DNA of 64,000 nt. It comes from Flavobacterium degerlachei (lineage in GTDB: Bacteria > Bacteroidota > Bacteroidia > Flavobacteriales > Flavobacteriaceae). The notes under the pieces are model-generated. The model was given only the letters and a program-made list of their open reading frames with translations. It was not told where the DNA came from and made no database searches. This document shows positions 35,595-44,612 of the stretch, piece after piece. Both the position numbers and the translations under genes were made by a program. Numbering within the stretch: the stretch's first letter is position 1; every line of letters starts with the position of its first letter. Location: positions 1-64,000 of the forward strand of contig NZ_FNMV01000001.1 in assembly GCF_900106645.1 (NCBI RefSeq). Reading direction: 5' to 3'.

Positions 35595-36359
35595 ATGAAA
35601 AACACAATCCTAGTACTAGTTACGGTTTTATCAGCACTGCTTTTAGTCAATTGCAGTACAGAAAACCCCGTTTTTGACCCGAGACCTACAGCGCCTAGCT
35701 CACAACAAGCTACAGCTGAAAGCATCCCTATAGTAAAGACCCTAAATCACACTATCAATTACTTAGCATTAGGAGACAGTTACACCATAGGCCAAAGCGT
35801 ATGCAGCGAATGCAAGTTTCCAGAACAACTGCAACAAAGCTTAAAAAACACCAATACTGCCAATACGTACTCACTAAAAGTAATCGCACAAACAGGCTGG
35901 ACTACTACCAATTTAATTTCGGGAATCAACAAACAAAATTTGACGCCAAATTACGACTTGGTCACTCTATTAATTGGGGTAAACAATCAGTATCAGCACA
36001 AATCCTTTTCGATTTACGAGAAAGAATTCCCTGAATTGGTAAATAAAAGTATCGCTTTTGCGAATGGAGACAAAAGCAAAGTGATAGTAGTATCTATTCC
36101 TGACTACGCATACACGCCTTATGGCCAAGGTTCAGGAAACTCAGTAAAAATTTCAGCTGAAATCGATAATTATAATGCTTTTGCCAAAAAATACTGTGAA
36201 GAATATAACATTGCATTTATCAATATAACCGACATAACAAGAAAAGGATTAGCAAACACTGATCTAGTAGCGCAGGATGGTCTACACCCGTCAGCAAAAG
36301 CCTATTCGTTGTTTGTAGAACGAATAGCACCAATAGCTGCTAGAATATTAAACAAATAA
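35595..36359 (+). CDS. SGNH/GDSL hydrolase, lipoprotein
   Basis: A 254-residue secreted esterase-like protein. The lipoprotein signal ends LLLVNC (Cys20). GDSYT gives the nucleophile Ser62, GVNNQY the Asn block, and DGLHPS supplies Asp228 and His231 of the catalytic triad, so all SGNH blocks are present. It should hydrolyse acyl or acetyl esters outside the cytoplasm; substrate is unknown. Confidence 0.9.
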   Translation: MKNTILVLVTVLSALLLVNCSTENPVFDPRPTAPSSQQATAESIPIVKTLNHTINYLALGDSYTIGQSVCSECKFPEQLQQSLKNTNTANTYSLKVIAQTGWTTTNLISGINKQNLTPNYDLVTLLIGVNNQYQHKSFSIYEKEFPELVNKSIAFANGDKSKVIVVSIPDYAYTPYGQGSGNSVKISAEIDNYNAFAKKYCEEYNIAFINITDITRKGLANTDLVAQDGLHPSAKAYSLFVERIAPIAARILNK

Positions 36360-36360
36360 A

Positions 36361-36383
36361 AAAGTCCCGAAATTCGGGACTTT
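36361..36383. terminator. Bidirectional terminator between SGNH hydrolase and ferredoxin genes
   Basis: AAAGTCCCGAA and its complement make a near-perfect palindrome in the 27-bp space between convergent genes, flanked by A on the left and T on the right. Confidence 0.85.
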
Positions 36384-36386
36384 ATA

Positions 36387-36704
36387 TTAATTCTCTGGAG
36401 CCAACTCCAGTTCTAAACCTTCTAAACTTTCTGTGATTGGAATTTGACAACCCAAACGACTGTTAGGCTTTACGTAGAATGCCTCTGAGAGCATCGCTTC
36501 TTCATCATCTCCCATTTCAGGTAACGCAACATCATTAAGAACATAACATTGACAGGAAGCACACATAGCCATCCCGCCACAAGTTCCTTCAACAGGAAGT
36601 TCGTAGGCTTTACACAGCTCCATGATGTTCATTGCCATATCTGTTGGCGCTTGCAATTCATGAACTACTCCTTCTCTATCTTTAATCTTTATTAAAACGT
36701 CCAT
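36387..36704 (-). CDS. fdx: 2Fe-2S ferredoxin, adrenodoxin type
   Basis: A 105-residue electron carrier. Cys42, Cys48, Cys51 and Cys86 give the CX5CX2C...C arrangement of adrenodoxin/ISC-type ferredoxins (GTCGGMAMCASCQCYV, RLGCQIP). An acidic patch (LPEMGDDEEAM) is the usual partner-binding surface. It lies in a minus-strand group with Nfu and Mrp, which are also Fe-S proteins, although a repeat separates them. Confidence 0.95.
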   Translation of the reverse strand: MDVLIKIKDREGVVHELQAPTDMAMNIMELCKAYELPVEGTCGGMAMCASCQCYVLNDVALPEMGDDEEAMLSEAFYVKPNSRLGCQIPITESLEGLELELAPEN

Positions 36705-36748
36705 TTTTTAAATATTGGAATTGGTTTGTTAATCGAATGTATGGTTTT

Positions 36749-36863
36749 GCGTTAGGGATAGAAGCATGCTACCGAAGTAGTGCGGATAGCCCGACCGCTT
36801 TTAGATAAAAAGGCGTATCACCGCAATGCTAGAAAGCCTTTTTATCTAAAAGTGGAAACGCCC
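36749..36863. repeat. REP-like palindromic element between fdx and nfu
   Basis: It begins GCGTTAGGGATAGAAGC (36749-36765) and ends AAACGCCC (36856-36863). Inside lies a perfect 17-bp inverted repeat, 36798-36814 with 36836-36852 (arm CTTTTAGATAAAAAGGC), around 21 bases. The 169-bp gap has no gene. GATAGAAGC resembles the arm of the element at 4892 and 51494, so it may be a related family. Confidence 0.65.
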
Positions 36864-36873
36864 TTATTAAAAT

Positions 36874-37113
36874 TTAAAGAATATTCACAACAGTTTCAAT
36901 TTGTGGAGCAAACTTCTTGATAGTCGTTTCTACCCCGGCTCTTAGTGTCATTTGGTTCACGCTACAGCTGGTGCAGGCTCCTTCAAGTCGCACTTTGACA
37001 TGCTTGTCTTCCTCAATAGAAATAAGCGTAATATCACCGCCGTCAGAATTCAAAAAAGGTCTGATTTCTTGCAGGGCTTTTTGAACTTCAATTGTTAATT
37101 CTTCTGTTGTCAT
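36874..37113 (-). CDS. NifU-like Fe-S scaffold protein
   Basis: A 79-residue protein consisting only of the NifU C-terminal domain. EGACTSCSVNQMTL holds the CxxC cluster ligands Cys47 and Cys50, and FLNSDGGDITL is the family start. It passes Fe-S clusters to target proteins. It lies 55 bp after mrp on the same strand, so the two are probably one operon. Confidence 0.93.
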   Translation of the reverse strand: MTTEELTIEVQKALQEIRPFLNSDGGDITLISIEEDKHVKVRLEGACTSCSVNQMTLRAGVETTIKKFAPQIETVVNIL

Positions 37114-37168
37114 TATTATTCTATTTGAAAGATTTAAAACCTAAAAAGTATAAAGTTTTAATCTAAAA

Positions 37169-38296
37169 TTATTTTTTTACCGCCGAACAACCTGCCATTG
37201 TTGTAATTTTTACAGCTTCGGTAGCGGGTAAATTTTCGTTTCTGTTTACTACTTCTTGTACCACGTTCCTAGTCACCTCATCAAAAATATGCTCGATAGG
37301 CGATGCACTTTGCATTGCTGCAGGACGCCCATAATCTCCAGCCTCACGGATAGATTGTACAATAGGAATTTCTCCTAAGAAAGGAACGCCTAAATCTTCA
37401 GCAAGATCTTTAGCACCTTCTTTTCCGAAGATATAATATTTGTTTTCTGGCAATTCTTCAGGTGTGAAATAAGCCATATTTTCAATAATTCCAAGAACAG
37501 GAACATTGATTGCCTCAGACATAAACATGGAAACCCCTTTTTTAGCATCAGCTAACGCTACCGCTTGAGGTGTACTTACTATTACGACTCCAGTAATTGG
37601 TAAAGATTGTACTATCGACAGGTGAACGTCTCCAGTTCCTGGAGGCAAATCGACAAGCATAAAGTCTAGTTCTCCCCAATCAGCGTCAAATATCATTTGG
37701 TTCAAGGCTTTAGAAGCCATTGGTCCTCTCCAGATCACAGCTTGACTAGGCGCTGTGAAAAACCCAATAGAAAGAATTTTCACTTCATAACTTTCAACTG
37801 GTTTCATTTTTGACTTACCGTCAACGATAACTGAAACAGGCTTCTCGCCTTCAACGTCAAACATGATTGGCATTGATGGTCCGTAAATATCAGCATCAAG
37901 GATTCCTACTGAAAATCCCATCTTAGCCAAAGTTACCGCAAGGTTTGCAGTTACTGTAGATTTCCCTACACCACCTTTACCAGAAGCAACTCCAATAATA
38001 TTTTTTATTCCTGGAATAGATTTCCCTTTAATTTCAGGCTTATCTGCAACTTCTACTTTACTGTTGATTTTTATTTTTGCATCAGCAGATACTTTCTCAA
38101 GAATAGCTTTTCTGATGTCATCTTCTGCACGTTTTTTTATATGCATGGCTGGTGTGTGCAATACTAAATCAACCACAACCTCATCTCCAAAAGTGACTAC
38201 GTTTGCTATCGCTCCACTTTCTACCATGTTCTTTCCTTCTCCAGCTATAGTAATTGTCTCTAAAGCTTTAAGAATGTCTTTTCTATCTAATTTCAT
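37169..38296 (-). CDS. Mrp/NBP35-family iron-sulfur carrier ATPase
   Basis: A 375-residue protein. Residues 1-80 are a DUF59/MIP18 domain. GKGGVGKS (106-113) is the deviant P-loop of Mrp proteins, with ADIYGPSMP and VDLPPGTGD as further nucleotide motifs. The usual paired cysteines of the cluster-bridging CxxC site are not obvious in the centre (ENMAYF is found where CxxC is often placed); one Cys occurs near the C-terminus. It should carry or load Fe-S clusters. Confidence 0.92.
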   Translation of the reverse strand: MKLDRKDILKALETITIAGEGKNMVESGAIANVVTFGDEVVVDLVLHTPAMHIKKRAEDDIRKAILEKVSADAKIKINSKVEVADKPEIKGKSIPGIKNIIGVASGKGGVGKSTVTANLAVTLAKMGFSVGILDADIYGPSMPIMFDVEGEKPVSVIVDGKSKMKPVESYEVKILSIGFFTAPSQAVIWRGPMASKALNQMIFDADWGELDFMLVDLPPGTGDVHLSIVQSLPITGVVIVSTPQAVALADAKKGVSMFMSEAINVPVLGIIENMAYFTPEELPENKYYIFGKEGAKDLAEDLGVPFLGEIPIVQSIREAGDYGRPAAMQSASPIEHIFDEVTRNVVQEVVNRNENLPATEAVKITTMAGCSAVKK

Positions 38297-38523
38297 TATA
38301 AGTTTACTATTTTCAATTTATTTTTATAGTTGAAACGTTATGTTTATTTAAACTGATTTCAGATTGTAAAGATAACAGTTTAAGTTCTTATAACGGTCGT
38401 TTTTGCATTGCATTTATTGATGTTAAAATTAGCAGGAATTATCACAATTTATTAAGCCGAAGATTATATATGCTAAACAAATCATACCTTCACTTCAATT
38501 TCGAAAATACATACTAAGTTTGC

Positions 38524-38853
38524 TTATTCTTCCATCACATCAGGAGTCCAAAAGTGTTTCTCAAAATCGACAATCTGATTATCAACTACCTCAACCCCTT
38601 CACTTTCTAATAATTGCTGCATCAGATCTGTTCCCTCAAAATGAAATTTTCCCGTAAGCAAGCCTTTCCTATTCACTACTCGATGAGCGGGAACGTCATC
38701 TTTACCATGAGCAGCATTCATTGCCCAGCCTACCATCCTTGCAGAACGAGCGGCCCCTAAAGCTTTAGCAATAGCGCCATAAGAGGTCACTTTGCCGTAA
38801 GGAATCTGTTTAGCGATACAATATACTCTTTCGAAAAAATTGTCGTTTGACAT
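38524..38853 (-). CDS. Alkyltransferase-like protein (MGMT family, no active-site Cys)
   Basis: A 109-residue protein with only the DNA-binding half of O6-methylguanine methyltransferase. The catalytic PCHR is PAHR here (Pro55, Ala56, His57, Arg58), so it cannot accept an alkyl group. Instead it fits the alkyltransferase-like (ATL) family, which binds O6-alkylguanine and hands it to nucleotide excision repair. IPYGKVTSYGAIAKALG is the DNA-binding helix. The C-terminal addition (VEVVDNQIVDFEKHFW) is typical of bacterial ATLs. Confidence 0.9.
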   Translation of the reverse strand: MSNDNFFERVYCIAKQIPYGKVTSYGAIAKALGAARSARMVGWAMNAAHGKDDVPAHRVVNRKGLLTGKFHFEGTDLMQQLLESEGVEVVDNQIVDFEKHFWTPDVMEE

Positions 38854-38893
38854 GGTTTAACTGATTTAAGGAACAATCCGTTTATTGTTACTC

Positions 38894-39532
38894 CTACTTC
38901 TCTAAATAATATCGTACGATATTGAATAAAGTAATAATTGAGATCACGCCAGTAATACTACCAATAATCGTATTCATGTTTTTCAACATATAATCAGCTT
39001 TGTTTTCGATTTTCTGAAAGAATCTAATATAAAAATAAAAGACAAGGCAAGACCCTAATACTACACCACTTACAAAAATAAAAATGGAAGTTATATCAAA
39101 TGAAAAGAGATCATAGGACGACAAAGTAATACTGACGAAAACATAATAAGGAATTGGAAAAAAATTAAGTGCTGAGAGCAGCATACCCAGAAAAAAACGT
39201 TTCTTCTTACTGTTCTTTTTAATTTTTGCCTTTTTAATTTTTGGCTTTTTAGCTATCCATAAAAAATAAACAGTTAGCGCACCAAATATGCCAAATCCAA
39301 CTTCGCGTAACAGGATAATTATATCAGGGCGAATATTGATGACTTGAGCAAATAAAATAGCCAAATAGGCTTGAAAAAAAATAATGATAACAGCCCCCAG
39401 AACAAACCAAAAAGCATTCCTCCCTCCTTCTTTGAGATTCACTTTGGCTGCCGTCATATTGATTAATCCCGGAGGAATGATCCCTATAACTGCAGTAATG
39501 AAGCCTAAAAAGTAAGGTATAATTAAATTCAT
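38894..39532 (-). CDS. LysE family exporter
   Basis: A 212-residue membrane protein with about six hydrophobic segments. GFITAVIGIIPPGLINMTAAKVNLKEGGRNAFWF near the N-terminus is typical of LysE/RhtB amino-acid exporters, and a Lys-rich cytoplasmic loop (KKPKIKKAKIKKNSKKKR) lies in the middle. Export of amino acids or small metabolites across the inner membrane is expected; substrate is unknown. Confidence 0.82.
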   Translation of the reverse strand: MNLIIPYFLGFITAVIGIIPPGLINMTAAKVNLKEGGRNAFWFVLGAVIIIFFQAYLAILFAQVINIRPDIIILLREVGFGIFGALTVYFLWIAKKPKIKKAKIKKNSKKKRFFLGMLLSALNFFPIPYYVFVSITLSSYDLFSFDITSIFIFVSGVVLGSCLVFYFYIRFFQKIENKADYMLKNMNTIIGSITGVISIITLFNIVRYYLEK

Positions 39533-39587
39533 TTATTTTGATTCAAACATGTAATATTGGATAATTATTTCAATTGCAAGCGTACTA

Positions 39588-40265
39588 TTATTCTTTTATT
39601 TTAAATCGAATATACGTAATTGCCTTGTTAACTTCCAAATATTGTTTTTCGTAAAAGGTCTGAAAAGCAGTAACTTCCTCAGGACTTCCTTCGTTTACGT
39701 ATACATTATGATTCGCATACAAAACTTCATGTCCTTCACCGTGAAGCAAGCCTAAAGTATACCCATGCATAAACTCGCTATCGGTTTTCAGGTTAACAAC
39801 ACCGTCTTTCTTTAGTACTTTTTTATACAATTGCAAGAACTCTGAATTAGTCATTCTGTGTTTTGTTCTCTTGTATTTTATTTGTGGATCTGGGAAAGTA
39901 ATCCATATTTCATCGACTTCATTTTCATCAAAAACATGATTGATTAATTCGATTTGTGTTCGAATAAAAGCCACATTATGCAATCCTTCATCAACTGCAG
40001 TTTTAGCTCCACGCCAAAAACGAGCACCTTTGATGTCGATTCCTACAAAATTTTTATTGGGATATTTTTGAGCTAATCCTACAGAATATTCGCCTTTTCC
40101 ACAGCCTAATTCCAATACTAATGGATTATCGTTTTTAAAGAAGTCGGAATTCCACTTGCCTTTTAAAGGAAACAAATCTCCTACTACTTCTTCTCTTGTT
40201 GGTTGAAAAACGTTACTGAACGTTTCGTTTTCCATGAATCTTTTTAACTTATTTTTACTTCCCAC
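39588..40265 (-). CDS. trmB: tRNA (guanine46-N7)-methyltransferase
   Basis: A 225-residue SAM-dependent methyltransferase. LELGCGKGEYSVGLA binds the cofactor, and DEIWITFPDPQIKYKRTKHRMTNSEFL is the TrmB-specific segment. It makes m7G46 in the variable loop of tRNAs. Length is normal, and it lies 55 bp upstream of the LysE gene. Confidence 0.95.
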   Translation of the reverse strand: MGSKNKLKRFMENETFSNVFQPTREEVVGDLFPLKGKWNSDFFKNDNPLVLELGCGKGEYSVGLAQKYPNKNFVGIDIKGARFWRGAKTAVDEGLHNVAFIRTQIELINHVFDENEVDEIWITFPDPQIKYKRTKHRMTNSEFLQLYKKVLKKDGVVNLKTDSEFMHGYTLGLLHGEGHEVLYANHNVYVNEGSPEEVTAFQTFYEKQYLEVNKAITYIRFKIKE

Positions 40266-40558
40266 GATTTTTAAAATATTTCGGCAAAATTAAGGAAATA
40301 TATAAGACTGAAGGGTATGGTAGTGAATTATTTAATATTGAAAGCAATTTTAGGAATAAAAACTTCTCGATCCCTTTTCTACCTCTGCTGTTTTTATTTG
40401 TAAAACTCGCAATTTTCAGTAAAAAAATCAATGTGACAGTTGTTAACTACAATAACAACCTCAGTTAGTTGCTCAATTTATTCAAAGGTAATATGACAAA
40501 AACCTTATGAAGCATCGAGAAGTTCAACTTATTCCATAAAAATATTTAGTTACACATC

Positions 40559-41923
40559 TTATTCGGCACACTCAATAGGAAAAAGGGTTTCGTCATGTTG
40601 TGACAAATCCAATCCCATTACCTCTGATTCCTCAGAAACACGCATCGGAATAATTTTATCCGTAATTTTAAATAAAATATAAGCTCCAAAGAAAGTATAA
40701 ATTGACACCAGCAATAATGCTAGCATGTGATGACCAAATACTCCCCAGCCTCCATGAAGTAGACTCGCATCAACACCATGGGCAAAAATTGCGGTAAGAA
40801 TCATTCCTGTAATTCCGCCTACACCATGACAAGCAAAAACATCTAAAGTGTCATCTATTCCTTTTAAGAATCTGGCATTTACAACCATATTTGAAACTAA
40901 GGCAGCGATGAATCCAAAAAACATACTTTCAGGAACTGAAACATATCCTGCCGCCGGTGTAATAGAAACTAAACCCACTACAGCACCAATACAGGCACCT
41001 AACGCCGAAACTTTTCTACCGTTAATGCGATCAAAGAAAATCCAAGTTAACATTGCTGCAGCAGAAGCCGTTGTGGTCGTCGCAAAAGCCATAGCCGCAA
41101 CTCCATTAGCTTCCAACGATGAACCGGCATTAAATCCAATCCAACCGAACCAAAGCATTCCTGTTCCCAATAAAACAAAAGGGATATTCGTAGGTACGTG
41201 CTTACTATTCTTTCTTTTTCCTAAAACAATAACACCTGCCAAAGCCGCAAATCCTGCGCTCATATGCACCACAGTTCCTCCAGCAAAATCCTTAACTCCA
41301 AAGAAAGAACCTAAAATTCCGGTAGGATACCAAACTGCATGACATAAAGGAGAATATATAAACAAGGTAAATAAACAGATAAATAGCAAATAAGAAATAA
41401 ATCGAACACGCTCCGCAAAAGAACCTGTAATAATTGCAGGCGCGATAACAGCAAATTTCATTTGAAACAAAGCATATAGCATAAAGGGAACGGTAGTTGC
41501 CATTTTATTATGAGGCAAAACGCCCACATAATCCATAAATGCAAAACTGGTGGGATCACCCACAAAGCTATAAAAACCATCTCCAATATTAATTCCTAAA
41601 GGCTCACCAAAAGCCAAACTAAAGCCCACGACAACCCACAATAAGGTTACTACCCCTAAACAGATAAAACTTTGTAGCATGGTAGAAATTACATTTTTCT
41701 TCCCAACCATTCCTCCATAGAAAAAGGACAAACCGGGAGTCATGATTAAAACCAAACAACAAGAGGTAAGCATCCAAGCAACATCAGCAGGGACAATTTG
41801 ATCTAAAGTGCCAAACTGAGAAAGAGTGGCATTGTTTTCTGTTACTGCAGGCCAGAAAACCCCAGTGATACAGACCATACTTATAATTACAAAGGAAATT
41901 ACCCAGCGTTTTTCAGTTTTCAT
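40559..41923 (-). CDS. amt: Ammonium channel
   Basis: A 454-residue membrane protein of the Amt/MEP/Rh family with about 11 transmembrane segments. MTPGLSFFYGGMVGKKNVISTMLQSF is the family signature, and the segments include the twin-His pore residues (GGTVVHMSAGFAAL and FACHGVGGITGM). It carries ammonium across the inner membrane. No glnK/PII gene is beside it, which is unusual since the pair is normally linked. Confidence 0.95.
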   Translation of the reverse strand: MKTEKRWVISFVIISMVCITGVFWPAVTENNATLSQFGTLDQIVPADVAWMLTSCCLVLIMTPGLSFFYGGMVGKKNVISTMLQSFICLGVVTLLWVVVGFSLAFGEPLGINIGDGFYSFVGDPTSFAFMDYVGVLPHNKMATTVPFMLYALFQMKFAVIAPAIITGSFAERVRFISYLLFICLFTLFIYSPLCHAVWYPTGILGSFFGVKDFAGGTVVHMSAGFAALAGVIVLGKRKNSKHVPTNIPFVLLGTGMLWFGWIGFNAGSSLEANGVAAMAFATTTTASAAAMLTWIFFDRINGRKVSALGACIGAVVGLVSITPAAGYVSVPESMFFGFIAALVSNMVVNARFLKGIDDTLDVFACHGVGGITGMILTAIFAHGVDASLLHGGWGVFGHHMLALLLVSIYTFFGAYILFKITDKIIPMRVSEESEVMGLDLSQHDETLFPIECAE

Positions 41924-41955
41924 TTTAATTTATTTAACCCTAATTTTTCAGGGGA

Positions 41956-41963
41956 CAAAGTTA
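41956..41963 (-). promoter_or_regulatory. Candidate -7 element for the ammonium channel gene
   Basis: TAACTTTG on the minus strand matches TAnnTTTG about 35 bp ahead of the start. No good TTG was found at -33, so an activator may be needed. Confidence 0.4.
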
Positions 41964-42140
41964 AAAAAATAATGATTTTAAAGTTTGCGAAGAAACAAAA
42001 CAAGGGGTATTCAAAGAATTTTCACGAAATCTATAATTCAAAAGCCTATACACTAACAGAAAATCATTTAAGCCCGATAATTTTAGTCGTTTATTGAGAA
42101 ATAAATGATTGTGATTTCATCATAGCAAGTAAAATCTTAA

Positions 42141-42656
42141 CTACCTCCCGCTTTTTTGTAAGTTAATTAGCAGTACGTCTTCTATAGGAGCTTTAATCTT
42201 AATCACTTCATTCACATTGTCATTAGGAACAGTCATTGACAATACATAATGTTTGATTTTCCACTCCTCACCAATTTTAACTAACACACCAGAACCTCTA
42301 CATATTTTCATTTGGGTATTTAACATTTCATCAAACCAAGCCGTTTTACCAGTCTTATCAAAATAAACATGGCGTTCTACTGCAGTGAAGTTCCATGCCT
42401 TTCCTTTGTCGAAGTACGGCTTTGCAAAGGCTTGGAATTCTGTTTTGTTCCAATTCTCAGTTGCATCAGTACCAATGAAAATCGCATCTTCAGTCATGAA
42501 ATTAAAATAAGTATCATACTTTACTTCGGCTGCAGCTTTATGCCAGGCATCAAGCACCGTATTAATTTTTTCCTTTTCCTTGGTTTCGTCAAACTTAATA
42601 GTTGTAAAAGCAGCGCATAAAAAAATGCCTAAAGAGACAATAAATATATTTTTCAT
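42141..42656 (-). CDS. NTF2-like (SnoaL-type) exported protein
   Basis: A 171-residue protein when started at the ATG at 42656, which gives a signal peptide (MKNIFIVSLGIFLCAAF). An upstream in-frame ATG at 42728 runs through an (ATT)8 repeat and would add a run of isoleucines, an artefact. The mature domain is an NTF2 fold: KINTVLDAWHKAAAEVKYDTYFNFMTEDAIFIGTDATENW and a final strand with EEWKIKHYVLSMTVPND. Such proteins bind or turn over small ligands; function is unknown. It stands alone. Confidence 0.8.
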   Translation of the reverse strand: MKNIFIVSLGIFLCAAFTTIKFDETKEKEKINTVLDAWHKAAAEVKYDTYFNFMTEDAIFIGTDATENWNKTEFQAFAKPYFDKGKAWNFTAVERHVYFDKTGKTAWFDEMLNTQMKICRGSGVLVKIGEEWKIKHYVLSMTVPNDNVNEVIKIKAPIEDVLLINLQKSGR

Positions 42657-42681
42657 AGTTATTTTTTTATTTTTAAATCGA

Positions 42682-42705
42682 ATTATTATTATTATTATTA
42701 TTATT
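42682..42705. repeat. (ATT)8 microsatellite upstream of the NTF2-like gene
   Basis: Eight uninterrupted ATT units lie 26-49 bp ahead of the start at 42656. On the minus strand a -7-like TAACTTTT lies just upstream, so the repeat would fall in the leader. Length changes would move the start relative to the promoter. Confidence 0.75.
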
Positions 42706-42882
42706 GTAAAAGTTAAAATAAAATTCACATTACTCTAAACTGGAATCACTTACGCTCAATAAAAGAGAAAATATTTTCCAAAAATCTAAATTTAAGCTTA
42801 AAATCAGAAAAGTAAATATAGCTTTTTAAGTAATATATCCTTGCCTCAATTACAAACCTTATTATCGAATCCTATTTTAATG

Positions 42883-42890
42883 TATTTTTG
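42883..42890 (+). promoter_or_regulatory. -7 element of the first L,D-transpeptidase
   Basis: TATTTTTG fits TAnnTTTG 36 bp before the ATG. The -33 region has no TTG at standard distance. Confidence 0.45.
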
Positions 42891-42925
42891 CACTGCTTTT
42901 AAACATAAAGCATAAAACCCCAAGT

Positions 42926-44491
42926 ATGAGAAAGTTAATTGTACCTACTGCAATAATGGTTTCCCTGTTTTTACTTACAATGGTTTCCTGTAAGAAAGAC
43001 GGAACTGCAGCTGCTATTCAAGCAGACATCGCAACTCCTTTTGACAGTACCTTAGTGAAAACTTTTTTCACGGAACACCCATTGTTAAAAGACTATCAGG
43101 CCGATGTCGAGCAATTGTATCGCAAACACCAATACCATTATGTTTGGTATGACAAAAACGGAATCAATGAATTTGGTAGCGTACTTTACAGCAAGGTCAA
43201 TTCCCTAAAAGAGGAAGGAATCCAGAATGTTGTTCCCTACCTGGACCAGCTTGACCGGGTTTATGATGACATGGACGACAACCACAAACCAAACGTTGAC
43301 ACCGAGCTTCTAAATTCAGCACTGTATTTCTATTATACCAAAACCGTCTACCACGGTATAGATGCTGCGAAATCAAAAGAAATGGAATGGTACCTTCCGC
43401 GAAAAAAACAATCCTACGTCAATTATCTCGACGCTCTTTTAGAGGACGCTTCCTTGATCAACAAGGACGAAAAAGGCGTATTGAGCCAATATTTCCTGCT
43501 TAAAGATTTCTTGTTAAAGTACCGCCAAATGGAAAAAAAGGGAGGCTGGAAAACCATAACTCCAGATCCAAAATTCAAGTCTTATAAAGTTGGCGACAGT
43601 TCCGCAACGATTGCTCAAATAAGACAACGTTTATTCATCTCGGAAGACATTGCCACGGACTCCAAAAGCGCCATCTATGACAAAACATTGGCCACAGGGA
43701 TTTTAAAATACAACAAACGAATCGGCAATGCCGCCAGTGCAGTCATTTCGCCGGAACTCATCAAAGATTTGAATGTGCCCGTTGCACAACGCATAAAAAC
43801 CATTATAGTAAACATGGAACGCTGCCGATGGATTTCAAATGATGTTACCAAAACTAAAGAATTAATCGCCATCAATATACCGGCTTATGAATTAACCTAT
43901 TTTAGAGACGGGAAACCTGAACTGCGATCTGATGTCGTGGTAGGAAAGGTCATGCACAAAACAGTGGTGTTTAGCGCCCCAATGAAATACATCGTGTTCA
44001 GTCCTTATTGGAATATTCCGGAAAGCATCTTAAAAAAAGAGATTCTTCCGGGGATAGAAAAAAACCCAAACTATCTGGAGGAACATGACATGGAGTGGAA
44101 TAAAGAATATGTGAGACAAAAACCGGGACCAAAAAACTCCTTGGGTTTAATCAAGTTCTTGTTCCCCAATTCAAATGACATCTATTTACACGACACCCCT
44201 GCCAAAACCCTGTTCAACAAAGAAGACAGAGCTTTTAGCCATGGCTGTATCAGAGTTGCCAAACCAACTGAACTGGCAATGTCTATCCTGCAAAAAGACA
44301 AAAAATGGAATAAGCAAACGATCCAAGAAGCCATGAACAGCGGAGAAGAAACCTGGCACACCCTAAAAAATAAAATTCCGGTTTATATCGCTTATTTTAC
44401 AGCATGGGTAGATACTGAAGGTACCATCCATTTCTACGAAGACGTTTATGACAGAGACGAGACATTGGCGGAAATGCTGTTTATAAAATAG
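42926..44491 (+). CDS. L,D-transpeptidase 1 (YcbB-like), lipoprotein
   Basis: A 521-residue protein of the large YcbB/LdtD type. The N-terminal signal ends MVSCKK (Cys22), so it is a lipoprotein. The middle holds a scaffold and peptidoglycan-binding-like region. The YkuD catalytic domain has His422 in YLHDTP and Cys441 in FSHGCIRV, the full motif. The enzyme should cross-link or attach peptidoglycan stem peptides by a Cys nucleophile. It is the first of three paralogs in a row and is followed by a terminator shared with the convergent HPF gene. Confidence 0.92.
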   Translation: MRKLIVPTAIMVSLFLLTMVSCKKDGTAAAIQADIATPFDSTLVKTFFTEHPLLKDYQADVEQLYRKHQYHYVWYDKNGINEFGSVLYSKVNSLKEEGIQNVVPYLDQLDRVYDDMDDNHKPNVDTELLNSALYFYYTKTVYHGIDAAKSKEMEWYLPRKKQSYVNYLDALLEDASLINKDEKGVLSQYFLLKDFLLKYRQMEKKGGWKTITPDPKFKSYKVGDSSATIAQIRQRLFISEDIATDSKSAIYDKTLATGILKYNKRIGNAASAVISPELIKDLNVPVAQRIKTIIVNMERCRWISNDVTKTKELIAINIPAYELTYFRDGKPELRSDVVVGKVMHKTVVFSAPMKYIVFSPYWNIPESILKKEILPGIEKNPNYLEEHDMEWNKEYVRQKPGPKNSLGLIKFLFPNSNDIYLHDTPAKTLFNKEDRAFSHGCIRVAKPTELAMSILQKDKKWNKQTIQEAMNSGEETWHTLKNKIPVYIAYFTAWVDTEGTIHFYEDVYDRDETLAEMLFIK

Positions 44492-44541
44492 TGCACAGAG
44501 GCTTGAAATAAAACTCGGACAACATTCTATAATAAGCTTAA

Positions 44542-44581
44542 AAAAAATGACCCTTTCTTATTTAAGAAAGGGTCATTTTTT
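44542..44581. terminator. Bidirectional terminator between L,D-transpeptidase 1 and HPF genes
   Basis: AAAAAATGACCCTTTCTTA (44542-44560) pairs with its complement at 44563-44581, a stem of about 18 bp between convergent genes, with A and T runs at its ends. Confidence 0.88.
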
Positions 44582-44612
44582 TATTTATTTGCAACTACCA
44601 AAAGAGTGGTAA

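Noticed and set aside
42657..42728. Upstream start for the NTF2-like gene
   Set aside because: The extra residues are mostly an isoleucine run from the (ATT)8 repeat, ahead of a complete signal peptide.
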